From assembly GCA_003427395.1 (NCBI GenBank), contig BFEA01000108.1, forward strand, positions 2,554,019 to 2,585,638: 31,620 nt of DNA. The letters are read 5' to 3'. This DNA is from Chara braunii. Taxonomy: Eukaryota > Streptophyta > Charophyceae > Charales > Characeae. Under the pieces are notes generated by a model. It did not search any database. It had not been told where the DNA came from and was given only the letters and a program-made list of their open reading frames with translations. The position numbers and the translations under genes are program-made. Shown one piece after another: positions 1-8,693 of the stretch. Every line of letters begins with the position of its first letter. The stretch's first letter is position 1.

Positions 1-97
<97 letters not shown>
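1..97. repeat. (TC)n dinucleotide microsatellite
   Basis: Nearly pure TC repeat running from the first base of the window, with two TTT interruptions near 65-67 and 81-83. It starts at the window edge, so its true length is unknown. One strand is all pyrimidine. Confidence 0.97.
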
Positions 98-244
98 GCT
101 CCTACCAATAGACCAGAGCCCTTTTTTAACCGAAAAAAACAAAAACGAACAGTGGCATGCCTGCGATACTGCAGAGCCACAACAGCCGTGCAGTCCGTGT
201 CTGAAGACTGAAAGAATCTGAGGATGGTACAGTGTAGTACACTG

Positions 245-324
245 CTACCTTCTTCCCCCGAATACAACGCATGGTCATTATAGCGGTATTCATAACGTGC
301 GTTGTATCCCGGGGAAGATGGTAG
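245..324. repeat. Foldback element, FB family copy A
   Basis: An 80-bp palindromic element. The left arm (245-271) and right arm (298-324) pair over 27 bases with three mismatches. The arm begins CTACCTTCTTCCCCCGAA and continues into an ACAACGCA motif. Both ends abut a TA dinucleotide, as expected for a TA target duplication of a mariner/Stowaway-like MITE, although TA could also be part of the terminus. The same terminus recurs at 2646, 23071, 23201, 23703, 26569 and 27081. Confidence 0.75.
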
Positions 325-616
325 ATCTGTCAGAACCTGAATTTATGATAGAATCGTCATCCATTTGTTCCCCTAAAGTGGGGTATCCCCGCCGTGGCCC
401 CTTGTTATATCCGCCTCTGGTTTTCTCTCATTTTTCCCTCCTTCCCCCCCCCCCCCTTCCCTTATTTTGTTTCTTTTCTTTTCTCTAGTGTTTTTTTTAG
501 GCATTCTTATTGAGGAAACCAAATTCTCCTGTCGACATCTTCCTCCTTTATTCTTCCTTTGTGCCAGTGTGTGCTGCTCGCTCATGCCTACGTATGCGCA
601 TGAGTGATCAGTCCCT
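325..616. other. Unassigned low-complexity stretch
   Basis: No gene seen. It contains pyrimidine-rich runs (C11 near 447-457, T runs near 490). Short open frames on both strands here are low-complexity artefacts. Confidence 0.6.
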
Positions 617-868
617 GGGCCTTGCTCCGCCACTCACCAAATGTGCAAATTGAGAATGAATCTTCTGCTAGAACATGGGCAGAAGGGGGCCCGTTATGCA
701 ATGCATCCTGATGATCAAATGGCCAGTTGCTGCCCGGCCTGCCAGTCTCTACAACAACCTGGACTTCATGTGAAAAAAAAAAGAAAAAAAAAAGGAAAAA
801 AAAAAGAAAAAAAAAAAGGAAGAAGAACGTGGACAGATATGCCAGCCATATTTTTCGTCTTTCGCGCA
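617..868 (-). repeat. R1-family TIR element copy, interrupted
   Basis: On the minus strand this matches the R1 core seen at 28-31 kb. The outer end GGGCCTTGCTCCGCCACTC lies at 617, followed by AAATGTGCAAATTGAGAATG and a CTAGAACATGG core. The remaining core (ATATGCCAGCCATATTTTTC, then CGTCTTTCGCGCATG) resumes near 836. Between them lie about 150 bases, including an A-rich tract at 773-823. The junctions carry near-duplicate AGAACATGGGCAG and AGAACGTGGACAG, as if something inserted into the core. The far terminal repeat is not recognisable. Confidence 0.55.
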
Positions 869-1028
869 TGCGATGGCGTCCGCTCTTATCAGCACCACTA
901 ACACTGGTGGGGGCGTTGTTTTTCGAAAAAAAAAAAAAAAAAAAAGTGGATCGAAGCCCTCTCTCAGACCGTTGATGAATGTGTATCTCAACTCTAAGGG
1001 GCTCGCTTCGCTGCACTACTGGGAGCTA

Positions 1029-1102
1029 CACCTGCTGGAAATCGGGTCCAGCGTCCCTGTACAATAACATGTCTCAGCTGGAAATCGGGTCCGGCATCCC
1101 TT
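1029..1102 (+). repeat. R2 small repeat, two tandem units
   Basis: Two units with period 43 carry the core CTGGAAATCGGGTCCAGC (second unit: GGTCCGGC) followed by GTCCC or ATCCC. The core is a short hairpin in itself (CTGGA pairing with TCCAG). Related copies lie at 1958, 6186, 6251, 6313, 7632, 8312 and 11152, in both orientations. Confidence 0.7.
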
Positions 1103-1690
1103 ATATGGACACCAGCTCTCGAAGTCGCCTGTCAGAAATAAACTCGGGGGCTGTCGGGAATGGGATGGTTTTCCGAGAGCACTCCGAATTTCCTTTTTTG
1201 TTTTTTATTTTAATTATGTAGGGTGTTGTCGAGAGTCACCGACTCACTGTGGACACCGACCAAGCCACGAGAAGCATCTTTCAGCAGCCAGCTGTCCGAC
1301 CTCTTGACCATTCACCCTAGCTGATCCCTACTCCTTTAGTCGCGCCTCAATACAAGGACCCTCACCCAACCCCGGCCATGGTGGCAGGGTTCGTGCAGGG
1401 CAGGTCGATTCGGGAGACCTCTGGGAGGCGATCGACGCTGCTCCAAATTCCTACAGCATGTCACAAGACTCGCAACTTACGGTTAAGAGGTTGCTTTTCT
1501 CTTTTTCTTTCGGACGTCTTCGACAATCCATGCATCTATGTAGGAATTTGCGCGCCTTAGCGAGCGCGCTAGGAATTTTGTTCGGCAGTTGGGAACTCCG
1601 AAAATTACAGGCGCACTTCCCGCTGAAAAAAAAAACAAAAAACAACCTACATCCTCCCTACTGCCATGGATTTGGCAGGAAGCCGCTCAC
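1103..1690. other. No gene recognised
   Basis: Mixed-composition DNA with a short A-rich run at 1625-1643. Short open frames on both strands show no recognisable motif. Around 1548-1572 there is a small palindromic GCGCGCCTTAGCGAGCGCGC stretch. I see nothing else. Confidence 0.5.
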
Positions 1691-1691
1691 T

Positions 1692-1799
1692 GGACACAAG
1701 CGGACACTTTGCTCTCTGAGTCGACTCTCGAGTTCGTGAGTCAGCCGTTCGAGAGTGCAGTGTGGTCCCCACGAGTGCTCTCGCCGGTCCTTTCCCACA
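1692..1799 (+). repeat. R3 dispersed repeat, copy 1
   Basis: About 108 bp running from GGACACAAG to TTTCCCACA. It is a diverged direct copy of 2212-2317. The best-conserved part is GTGTGGTCCCCACGAGTG. It stops just before the poly(T) of the following R2 element. Confidence 0.65.
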
Positions 1800-1803
1800 T
1801 CCT

Positions 1804-1805
<2 letters not shown>

Positions 1806-1839
<34 letters not shown>

Positions 1840-1983
1840 CCTGCATTTGTCAAAGCCCAGTTGCAAGCCCACTATCCGGGTGGTGGTAAGCGAACCACCG
1901 GAATTGAGGTCTTGCCTATCCGGCTGCTCCATCTATTGGTGGTGGGGAGTGGGGCCTGCTGGAAACCAGGTCCAGCCTCCCTT
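1806..1983 (-). repeat. R2 element with poly(T) and hairpin (poly(A)-tailed on minus strand)
   Basis: T34 at 1806-1839 is followed by a hairpin (CCGGGTGGT at 1876-1884 with ACCACCGG at 1894-1901), then CCATCTATTGGTGGTGGGG and the R2 core CTGGAAACCAGGTCCAGC. Read on the minus strand this is core, hairpin, poly(A), which suggests a small retroposon. The copies at 11036-11177 and 6313-6431 share the order core then hairpin, but their stem sequences differ. No target duplication is clear. Confidence 0.6.
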
Positions 1984-2211
1984 GGATGATACATCGTTGC
2001 ACAACATCATCTCCTGTACACTGTACATCTTGTCCGGGGCCGTATCTTTCATCTTTTCCAGTGTGGAGCCATAAGATTCTTTCCCATTGGGCTGCTAAGT
2101 TGCCCTGCCTGATCACAAGCTAAGCTCCTCTCCTCCTCTAGCCCGGCCCAAGTGCAGCCCTTGAAGTTCCCTGAATATTGAGCTATTACATGGTTAAGAG
2201 TTGGGTTCACG

Positions 2212-2317
2212 GGACACAAGAGGACACTTTGCCCTCAACTATCTAATTTGGGAGTAGGGTCTTCGAGAGTCGAGTGTGGTCCCCACGAGTGGTCTCTCTC
2301 TACAGTCGTTTCCCACA
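2212..2317 (+). repeat. R3 dispersed repeat, copy 2
   Basis: Diverged direct copy of 1692-1799, sharing GGACACAAG, GAGTGTGGTCCCCACGAGTG and TTTCCCACA. The middle is more diverged. Confidence 0.65.
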
Positions 2318-2494
2318 AAATTCAGGATTCCAGAGTGGTGTGGCAAGGCCGTAAATCTGGAGAAGGGTTGCGGATCTCTCCGGCGGCTCTCGTTTGCCCT
2401 TCACCAATATCATGGAAGTATGACTACATGATGACGGCGAGCGCGAGCCTTCGTGCCTCGTGCACGTTGTTGATTGATTCTTCACTACGCTCGT

Positions 2495-2570
2495 TGTGTC
2501 CAATTGGGTTTGAACATCGGACCTGTTTATCAACAATGCTAGGCGTGCACCCTTGAGCCACAAGAGTCCG
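2495..2570 (-). other. tRNA-like / tRNA-derived SINE-like sequence
   Basis: The minus strand carries TGGCTCAAGGG (2550-2560), an exact match to the RNA polymerase III A-box pattern TRGYNNARNNG. GTTCAAACC (2507-2515) is an exact match to the B-box pattern GWTCRANNC. Their spacing, about 53 bases from A-box start to B-box end, is right for a tRNA. The acceptor, T and anticodon stems do not pair well, so a functional tRNA is unlikely. A SINE head or decayed tRNA fits better. No tail or target duplication was located. Confidence 0.45.
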
Positions 2571-2645
2571 CAGATGGGAAGAATCATCTTTTTCCTTGTG
2601 GGAAAATAGACTTAAAAGTTAAACGTGTTAAAGTGCTCTACCGAC

Positions 2646-2794
2646 TTTCCCCCGAACATAACGCACCTGATAATGAACGTATACAAGCTAACTTTCCAGT
2701 CCGATACAGTCAAAATGAGGGTGCGTTGTGACTGTATCGGACTGGAAATTTAGTTTGTATATGTTCATTATCAGGGTGCGTTATGTTGGGGGAA
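2646..2794. repeat. Foldback element, FB family copy B (long arms)
   Basis: The largest palindrome of the family: arms 2646-2710 and 2731-2794 pair over about 64 bases with only a few mismatches, around a 20-base loop. The outer ends carry TTTCCCCC then GAACATAACGCACC and the mirror image. The loop holds GGGTGCGTTGTG, resembling the inner part of the right terminus, so it may be a nested or duplicated end. The left flank has TA; the right flank does not show it. Confidence 0.85.
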
Positions 2795-3204
2795 CTCTGG
2801 CGAACATTGTAAACTCACGGCGCACGCTGTCTGGAACCAATCTCTCTTTTTCTTTCTTTTTTTTTTTTCCAATTAATTAATTAATTAATTTATTTACAAA
2901 CTGCTCTGAAAGAAAACAACAGTAAAGAGCCGAGAGGAAAAAATTGCCAAAAATCATAGCGGAGCTATGAGCCCCACCCTCACCGCGAAGACCGTGAAGT
3001 AAGACTGAAAACCCCGTAGAGCGTCCGCCGTCTGGCCAATCCCCAGCTAGTTTTGGCCGTAGCCAGAACGACCTCATCAGGGGGGATTCAAGATGGTTGG
3101 AGAGGCTACAGCACTAAGTTATAGACTCGTAAACTACACACTCTCCTTCCACGGACTTCAGTTCGAAGAAACCCGTTGTTGTTCAGTGTGACGTCAGGAT
3201 CCTG
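2795..3204. other. No gene recognised; (TTAA)n at 2871-2890
   Basis: A T-rich run and a short (TTAA) microsatellite are followed by about 300 bases without recognised content just before the LINE. It may include the LINE 5' junction, but no target duplication or endonuclease domain could be read. Confidence 0.5.
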
Positions 3205-3251
3205 CAAACGCGCGTTTTCCCGAAGTAAAACCCAGCTACCGCTGTGATAAC

Positions 3252-5019
3252 ATGCTCAAATCCTCCCTGCTGTCACTCCAGCACTTCAAAAACATGGTCA
3301 ACGATTTTTGGTGTTACTGGCAAACCCAAAAACCGCAGTCGGAAGATAGGGTGGATTGGTTCAATCAAGGTATGGCACAACTGAGAGACAGAGCCAATAA
3401 ATTCTCCATCCAACATGCGAGGGACCAGAGGGCTGTCCTTGATAGGCTTATGAGTGAACTTGAAAACTGGGACGAGCAGCTCATGGGCAATGCGCTGCAC
3501 CATCCGACCTTCAAAAAAATGCAAGAGGCCCGAGATCATCTCCAAGCCTATATGGAACAGCAGTCTCAGGCATGGAGGATTCAGGCCAGAATTAAGAACG
3601 AACACACCAATGGAACAATGGCCAAGACATTCTTCAACAAGGCGAAGGGCCGCACGAGGGCAGCAACACTCTCAAGACTAAAACATCCTTTGGATGAAAG
3701 CGCCCCAATAGCCTCCAATGCCTACACCATAGCTGCCTATGCCTCCCAGTATTACCAAAACCTATTCACTTCTCAAACTCCCCCAAAATGTCCGGATGAG
3801 GTCCAACAGGCAAGGGAATCACTCATGTCATCCATCCACTCACGCCTCACCACTACACAGAAGGGCGAACTAGACAAGCCCCTAATCTCTCACGAGATAT
3901 GAGATGCTCTGCATGGGATGGAGGATGAAAAAAAAACAGGGATAAACTCATTTCCCAAAGAATTCTGGGTGTTTTTTGGTGATCTCCTAAATGACGACCT
4001 TATGGACTTCGTTGCCGCCCTGCAGAAGGAAGGTTCATTTGGGGGTATGATAGGGCAAGGGGTCACAACACTGCTTTATAAAAAAGAAGACAAAGAGGTC
4101 ATTAGAAACTATAGACCAATCACTCTCCTCCCGCTCCCTTACAAACTGGTGGCAAAGACCCTGACTAACCGGTTGCTCCCAATGATGAACATGCTGATTC
4201 ACCCGGACCAAATGGGGTTCATGCCCAATCGTAACATCCAAGACAATGTTCTCCTGGTCAACGAGACAATCAAATACGCCCGCCAGCACAAGGTCCAGAC
4301 GACGATCTTATTTATTGACTTTGAAAAGGCATACGACCATGTTGACTGGGACTTCTTGGATATGTGTGATCAAAATGAACTCCGGGCCTACTTTCTGCCG
4401 CTGGATGCAGCTCCTTCACAAAACTGTCTCCACAAACATCATGCTTAATGGACATCTGTCACCACCAATCCAACTTTAGAGATCGGTTCGTCAAGGGGAC
4501 CCCATAGCACCTTGCTATTTGTGATCGTTGTAGAGGACTTGGCCTCCATGATCAGAGTGCACCCTCTTATCAGCAAAATACAGATCCCAGAGCTCCCGGA
4601 ACACCTCATCCCGATCACATCAGTATTTGCAGACGACCTTACTGTGCTCATACGTGCCAATGCCAACAGCCTGCAGATCGTGACTCAAATAATACCTCTT
4701 CACGTTGGTTGCTGACATGAAAGTCAATTGGGGGTCCAAAACGCAAGGATGGTGGCTCCACCCTCATGGACTGCCCCCCCCCCCCCCCGAACCTAAAGTT
4801 GCATGGGTTGGGCGGGAAGAGGCTATAAGAATCTCGGGGGTGAGATTAACGGCGGTGGGGCCCCAGCCGGACCACGGGGACACACTGATGAATATTGCAG
4901 TTGACCGCCTGACCAAATGGGAGGGATTACATACATCTTTGGTTGGTCGTGCTCTACCAATTAACAATGCCATACTGGCGGCTATGTGGTATAAGCTAGC
5001 AGTATGGTCGTTGAAATAA
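3252..5019 (+). pseudogene. LINE reverse transcriptase (ORF2) pseudogene
   Basis: Remains of a LINE reverse transcriptase. The frame is open 3252-3899, meets an in-frame TGA at 3900-3902, then continues in the same frame to about 4366. That part has NYRPITLLPLPYKLVAK, then DQMGFMPNRNIQDN, and FIDFEKAYDHVDWDFL (the first catalytic Asp region). A frameshift near 4367 moves reading one frame on (GPTFCRWMQLL), with a TAG at 4477-4479 before RSVRQGDPIA. Another shift near 4511 leads to SVFADDLTVL, whose FADD at 4626-4637 holds the catalytic aspartates. A further shift near 4710 gives WVGREEAIRISGV and the region to 5019. C11 at 4778-4788 is a likely indel site. At least three frameshifts and two stops make it non-functional. 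Confidence 0.88.
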
Positions 5020-5148
5020 CAACAATACTCTAGGCTGAAAAGGACTCTCACAACTATCTAAGTCGGACACTCTCATCTCTCATCTCCCCTTCGATCCAAT
5101 GTTGGTCCTGGTCTTCACACAACTATTCAGATCCCGCCCATACCAAGA

Positions 5149-5790
5149 CACTTCACACTATCGGTTAAATCCACCTATAGGATGCTCAGACCTAAGGTGT
5201 ACCTTAAGGATAGAGTTCAGATTCGTTGGATGAGTCATCTAAAAGTAGGAAAGGAAGAACTACGCTCAGTCAAGTGGTTTCAGTCGACTAAAACAAGGCC
5301 GGCCAAAATTGCTTCTCTTCAATGGCAAATTACTCATCGCTGTCTACCCACAAATGACTAGCTTATTGACATAACTTCACTAGATTAGAAGGGAAGAGCA
5401 CTTCCCTGGTGAAAGTTCTGCAAATCTGCCTTTCCTTCCAAACTTATTCCAAAAACCTTAGAGCACATCTTCTTGCAATGTCCAAGCTCGGTATGGCTAT
5501 GGCGTTGGTGGGATAGGATTTGCAATCAACTCAGAACATCCCTCCCTTGGCCATGGAACGCCACAAGCGGATACCTTCACACTTAGTCTATTTAAAATTG
5601 GTAGAAGAGCGGTTATTTGGGCATTATGGATTCGCAGATGTATACCTACGAGATGGAAGGACCTCGGCTTGACGACCCTGAATTTACAGACACTAAATCA
5701 CCACTAGATGAGAAACCTTGAAGGAAAAACTACAATACCTTTCTTTGGAAAAAGACATTAGACAACACATCCAAACATTCAATCAAGACT
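5149..5790 (+). pseudogene. LINE C-terminal zinc-binding (zf-RVT-like) pseudogene segment
   Basis: The frame starting at 5149 gives FTLSVKSTYRML, then KWFQSTKTRPAKIASLQWQI and LEHIFLQCPSSVWLW. This is the W-x-K/Q-W and H-x-F/L-x-x-C pattern of the zinc-binding region at the C terminus of plant LINE ORF2. Stops interrupt it, and the one at 5410-5412 (PW-stop-KFC) falls where the first Cys of the CxxC pair is expected. Reading then continues in another phase through GRRAVIWALWIRR to about 5790. It belongs to the same insertion as the RT upstream. No independent gene is implied. Confidence 0.78.
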
Positions 5791-6168
5791 AACTTGGAGG
5801 GGACCAAGGAGGGAGGGTGGGGCGGGTGGACTGGAAAAGAAGGCCGGAAAATGTTCCAGCAAAGGTTTTTAGGAATTACCGCGCAACCTTCAAGGATTGG
5901 AGCAATATTGAACATAACATTTCAAATTCCAATGAGTCCACCTTCAGAATTCCCAGATCCCTTTCCCCCATCAGGTCTGCCATTGGTTCCAAGATCATGG
6001 TATGCGCTCAATGCTCTTTGAATCCTTCAATGAATCTTCCTCCTCTCTGATAATGATCTGTGTAAGTTCTCAGATATAGTAGGTGGGAATGCTAGGTGTA
6101 TTTGCATATCTGGCGCCCGGACAAGGTGAAGAGGCATAGGATCCTCACATACGTGTTAAGTTCCAATC
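5791..6168. other. No gene recognised (possible LINE 3' flank)
   Basis: An open frame at 5817-6050 has ordinary composition and could be a further piece of mobile-element coding sequence (KVFRNYRATFKDWSNIEH), but I do not recognise the family. The rest shows no structure I can name. Confidence 0.4.
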
Positions 6169-6298
6169 TCAAGTATGGGTATAAATCGGAAGGGACGTTG
6201 GGCCCAGTTCCCAGCATGAGCTGTGCTATGTCTTCAAGTATGGGTATAAATTGGAAGGGACGCTGGGCCCGGTTCCCAGCATGAGCTGTGCTATGTCT
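6169..6298 (-). repeat. R2 repeat, two 65-bp tandem units
   Basis: Units 6169-6233 and 6234-6298 are close direct repeats. Each contains AAGTATGGGTATAAAT, then GGAAGGGACGYTGGGCCC, RGTTCCCAGC and CATGAGCTGTGCTATG. The R2 core is on the minus strand relative to the 1029 copies. Confidence 0.8.
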
Positions 6299-6312
6299 TT
6301 TCATTATGATGT

Positions 6313-6431
6313 AAAGGGACGCTGGATCCGGTTTCCAGCAGGTGCAGCTCCCCACCAATGGAACGGAGCCGTCTACCCATTTGAGGAGTAGAGGGAGTGT
6401 CTGCTCTTACCAGCACTTCCTCTATTCCTCA
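6313..6431 (-). repeat. R2 element with 18-bp hairpin
   Basis: The minus-strand R2 core (AGGGACGCTGGATCCGG in plus orientation) and GCAGCTCCCCACCAATGG are followed by a strong hairpin. Arms TGAGGAGTAGAGGGAGTG (6382-6399) and 6414-6431 pair at 16 of 18 positions around a 14-base loop. The hairpin sits on the same side of the core as in the copies at 1806 and 11036, with an unrelated stem sequence. Confidence 0.7.
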
Positions 6432-6435
6432 TCAC

Positions 6436-6778
6436 AGACGTTTCCAATAACAAATAAATAATAATAATAATAGGTAATCATATGATAGGATGTATTGGGA
6501 ATAACAATTAAATCTTCTAAAAAATCATTANATGGAGTAGGAACATCCTGTGAAGACAAAGACATGATAGGAGCATCAAAAAAATCAAGTAAAGACTCTA
6601 GAATAGCCGATTTCAAAGTTGTCCCAATATTTTCATACATTCTTCAACTATTAATGCCTTATGAGTTTTACGGAGGGAAGTAGATATTGTTCCCATACCT
6701 AAAGGTAGTAATTTGATTTCCTGAGCGTACTAATTCAGCTTTTTCAAGAGGAACTAAGTACTCTTTCTGTGGTATATC
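6436..6778 (-). pseudogene. odpB: odpB fragment: plastid-type pyruvate dehydrogenase E1 beta, C-terminal part
   Basis: Read on the minus strand from about 6776, this encodes the C-terminal (transketolase C-like) part of the beta subunit of pyruvate dehydrogenase E1, which with E1-alpha decarboxylates pyruvate to feed plastid fatty-acid synthesis. Visible blocks are [29 protein letters not shown] and, in another frame, [14 protein letters not shown]. Between SGNQIT and PLGMGTIS roughly 30 residues of the family are missing (an internal deletion). After EECMK a deletion of about 7-8 bases shifts the frame. The N at 6531 falls in the codon after VPTP, normally Tyr. The extreme C terminus becomes a TAT/TAA repeat. 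The block is AT-rich with an abrupt change to GC-rich DNA at 6779, so it is probably plastid DNA inserted in the nucleus (NUPT). odpB is plastid-encoded in red algae and, as I recall, in some streptophyte algae. A decayed nuclear copy is the alternative. Confidence 0.85.
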
Positions 6779-7020
6779 CGGGGGTGGTACCCGCTACCGT
6801 CGCCCGCTGGACCGCGACCAGCGGTGAACCAAGAATGCGCGGCAAAATTAAAGCAGGAGACCCCTCTTCCCGCGCCGCGGCTGAAACCCAAGGGCGACTC
6901 TTGAACCCAATGCCCCTCCAGAGGTACACTTGAATTCAAGTGCGATTTTTGGGTGAGCTGCACTTTTGTTTCAAGAGCGGCCACTTGAGATGCAAAATGT
7001 GAAAACAAAAAGCCATTTCT
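6779..7020. other. GC-rich stretch, no gene recognised
   Basis: GC-rich DNA directly abutting the odpB fragment. Open frames on the minus strand show no domain. AAGTGCGATTTTTGGGTGAG and TTTGTTTCAAGAGCGGCCAC suggest weak internal repeats of a CAAG(A/T)G motif, nothing more. Confidence 0.4.
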
Positions 7021-7039
7021 CTAGGGTTTAGGGTTTAGG
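7021..7039 (+). repeat. Interstitial plant-type telomere-like motif
   Basis: CTAGGGTTTAGGGTTTAGG holds about 2.5 units of TTTAGGG. It is too short to be a telomere, and such short runs are common inside plant genomes (often near 5' ends of genes or at old repair junctions). Confidence 0.6.
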
Positions 7040-7165
7040 AACAGCGATTTTTTATTGTTGCCGTTGCATGTGGAATGCAAGTGGTGTGGCAAGAGGCTCA
7101 ACATCTTAGCGACCAGGTTCTCCAGCTTCTCCTGGTACTTTGAACACAGAGCAAAACAATCAAAC

Positions 7166-7510
7166 ATGACAGACATTTTTTATTTTTTTTAAAGGCTGAA
7201 TATTGCAAGGCCAACCAATTCACTTACCTGTCGAATCCGGACAGGACGGCCTTTCAGGCCTTTTTTATTGTCAGTATAGTATTTGGGGGAACCCGTGGCA
7301 GCCACATCCATGCTCAAGCCTCCAACGAGGGAGCATGCGGGAGCTGCACCCGGCACCTAGAGATAGGCTGACATGTCCCCGTGAGTGGAATTGAGCAGAG
7401 ACTGCTGACGTTCATAGGGGGAGGGGAACGGAGGGGAGGCACAGCGACTGGCCCATTGAAGAAGCTCGGTCCTGATGCTACCGGCTGACCCCTGGCCGGC
7501 ATCGCCCACC
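7166..7510 (-). mobile_element. R4 poly(A)-tailed retroposon, copy 1
   Basis: A T-rich tail at 7171-7192 (poly(A) on the minus strand) is followed by block A (about 7205-7350) and block B (about 7376-7510). Block A matches 25160-25310 in reverse complement, including GGACAGGACGGCCTTTCAGG and GCTCAAGCCTCCAACGAGGG. Block B matches 25012-25140 in the same orientation, including GAAGAAGCTCGGTCCTGATG. The relative orientation of the two blocks therefore differs between the copies. No target duplication was found here. Confidence 0.7.
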
Positions 7511-7617
7511 CGGTGTTGGGAAATTTACAAACTACTGAAGATCTTTCAAAAACAAAAAAAAGGAAGAGCACATGGGGATAGAAGGTGGATTGGTTTTCGA
7601 TGGATCCATTTTATTCG

Positions 7618-7660
7618 TGGGGGAGCTGCACTTGCTGGCAACCGGGTCCAGCGTCCCATA
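7618..7660 (+). repeat. R2 small repeat copy
   Basis: GTGGGGGAGCTGCACTTGCT followed by GGCAACCGGGTCCAGCGTCCC matches the R2 core in plus orientation. Confidence 0.7.
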
Positions 7661-8693
7661 CATTCTTATAAATAGTTGGTGACCTGAAGTCATGCAAACT
7701 CCAAAATACAAGGCTATTAAAAGCTCAGAAGGACCACCCAGACCTCCTCACCCTACGGCGCCAGGAAGGATTGTAATCAAAGACACTCTGCAATGATCTA
7801 ATTAGTCCCGATGAACATAAGAATCCCCTCTAAGGCAAAATTTGCAGAATTTGCTTCAACATGTACACCTTCTTCTTTCTTTTTTCTTTTTTGTTCTTCA
7901 AACCTCTCTACCTGTGGAACTTCGGCAAGAGAAACACAAACCCAAAAAAAAAAAGAAAAAGAAGAAGAAGACGAAGAAGGAAAAACAAACACACAATGGC
8001 ACCAAAAGTGAATCCGAGTCTCGGTCAGACCAATTATAGTACACCGTTGAAATTACTTTTCCTCAAATCACTACAATTTTGGAGCTCAAAAACGAAAATT
8101 CAAAATCGACGAAAAGCACAGGCAATTAAACACAGATATGGGCAAAAATGAGGGCGCACTCACATTCCCTCTACATCAGAAATGCACCTGACCGCAGTTA
8201 CGTCACGACCTGGACGTATGTAATGTAACCGCAATTACACAGAGAAATCATGCATGAGGTTATTCATTACTGAAGTTGGAAAGCCGTGTGGGGTCCTGCC
8301 TGCCTTTTTGTGAGGGACGCCGGGCTCGGTTCCCGGCTTTGTAAATAACTGCCACATTTAAAAGGAAAAACAAAAAAAAGAAAGCCCAGTGATCTAGGGC
8401 ATCGTACACGGTTTGGTGGGCACTTGAGTACACTGGACCAGTGGACAGGCGACCGTTGCAGTGGTTCTTTTTGAACTTCTGACACAAAATATATATATAT
8501 ATCGTCATATATTTACAAAAAGATATTAAAAAGATCTTTAGATGAAGTCCTAGGGCGTGTATGCCACGAGAAGTACATAGAGAGGATTCTTTCTCTGCAT
8601 ACATAAAGACAGGCACCACTTCCAAGAACCTACCATGTCGTGATAATACACAAAATGACAAACACCATTCTTTTTTTTTTTTTCTATGACAAT
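7661..8693. other. No gene recognised; one R2 copy and simple repeats
   Basis: An R2 core lies at 8310-8336 on the minus strand (GGGACGCCGGGCTCGGTTCCC), followed by an A-rich stretch near 8360-8382. A-rich DNA at 7946-7985 and an (AT)n run at 8488-8502 make the overlapping open frames low-complexity. 8170-8245 holds two related GCAGTTAC / CGCAATTAC motifs. The interval ends in T14 just upstream of the retrotransposon target site. Confidence 0.5.

Larger units (their letters stand above)
3205..5790 (+). mobile_element. 5'-truncated, degenerate L1-type LINE
   Basis: About 2.6 kb of non-LTR retrotransposon ORF2 read across three frames. In order it has the linker upstream of the RT, the RT fingers and palm, a FADD catalytic box, a thumb-like part, and a C-terminal zinc-binding (zf-RVT-like) region. 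The apurinic endonuclease domain expected at the N terminus is absent, as is usual for 5'-truncated LINE insertions. The RQGDP motif, FADD box and zf-RVT tail together are typical of plant L1-clade elements. No poly(A) tail or target-site duplication is evident at 5790, so the 3' boundary is approximate. Confidence 0.85.

Noticed and set aside
1548-1572. GCGCGCCTTAGCGAGCGCGC palindrome as a terminator or regulatory site
   Set aside because: No flanking gene or known role; short GC palindromes of this size occur by chance.
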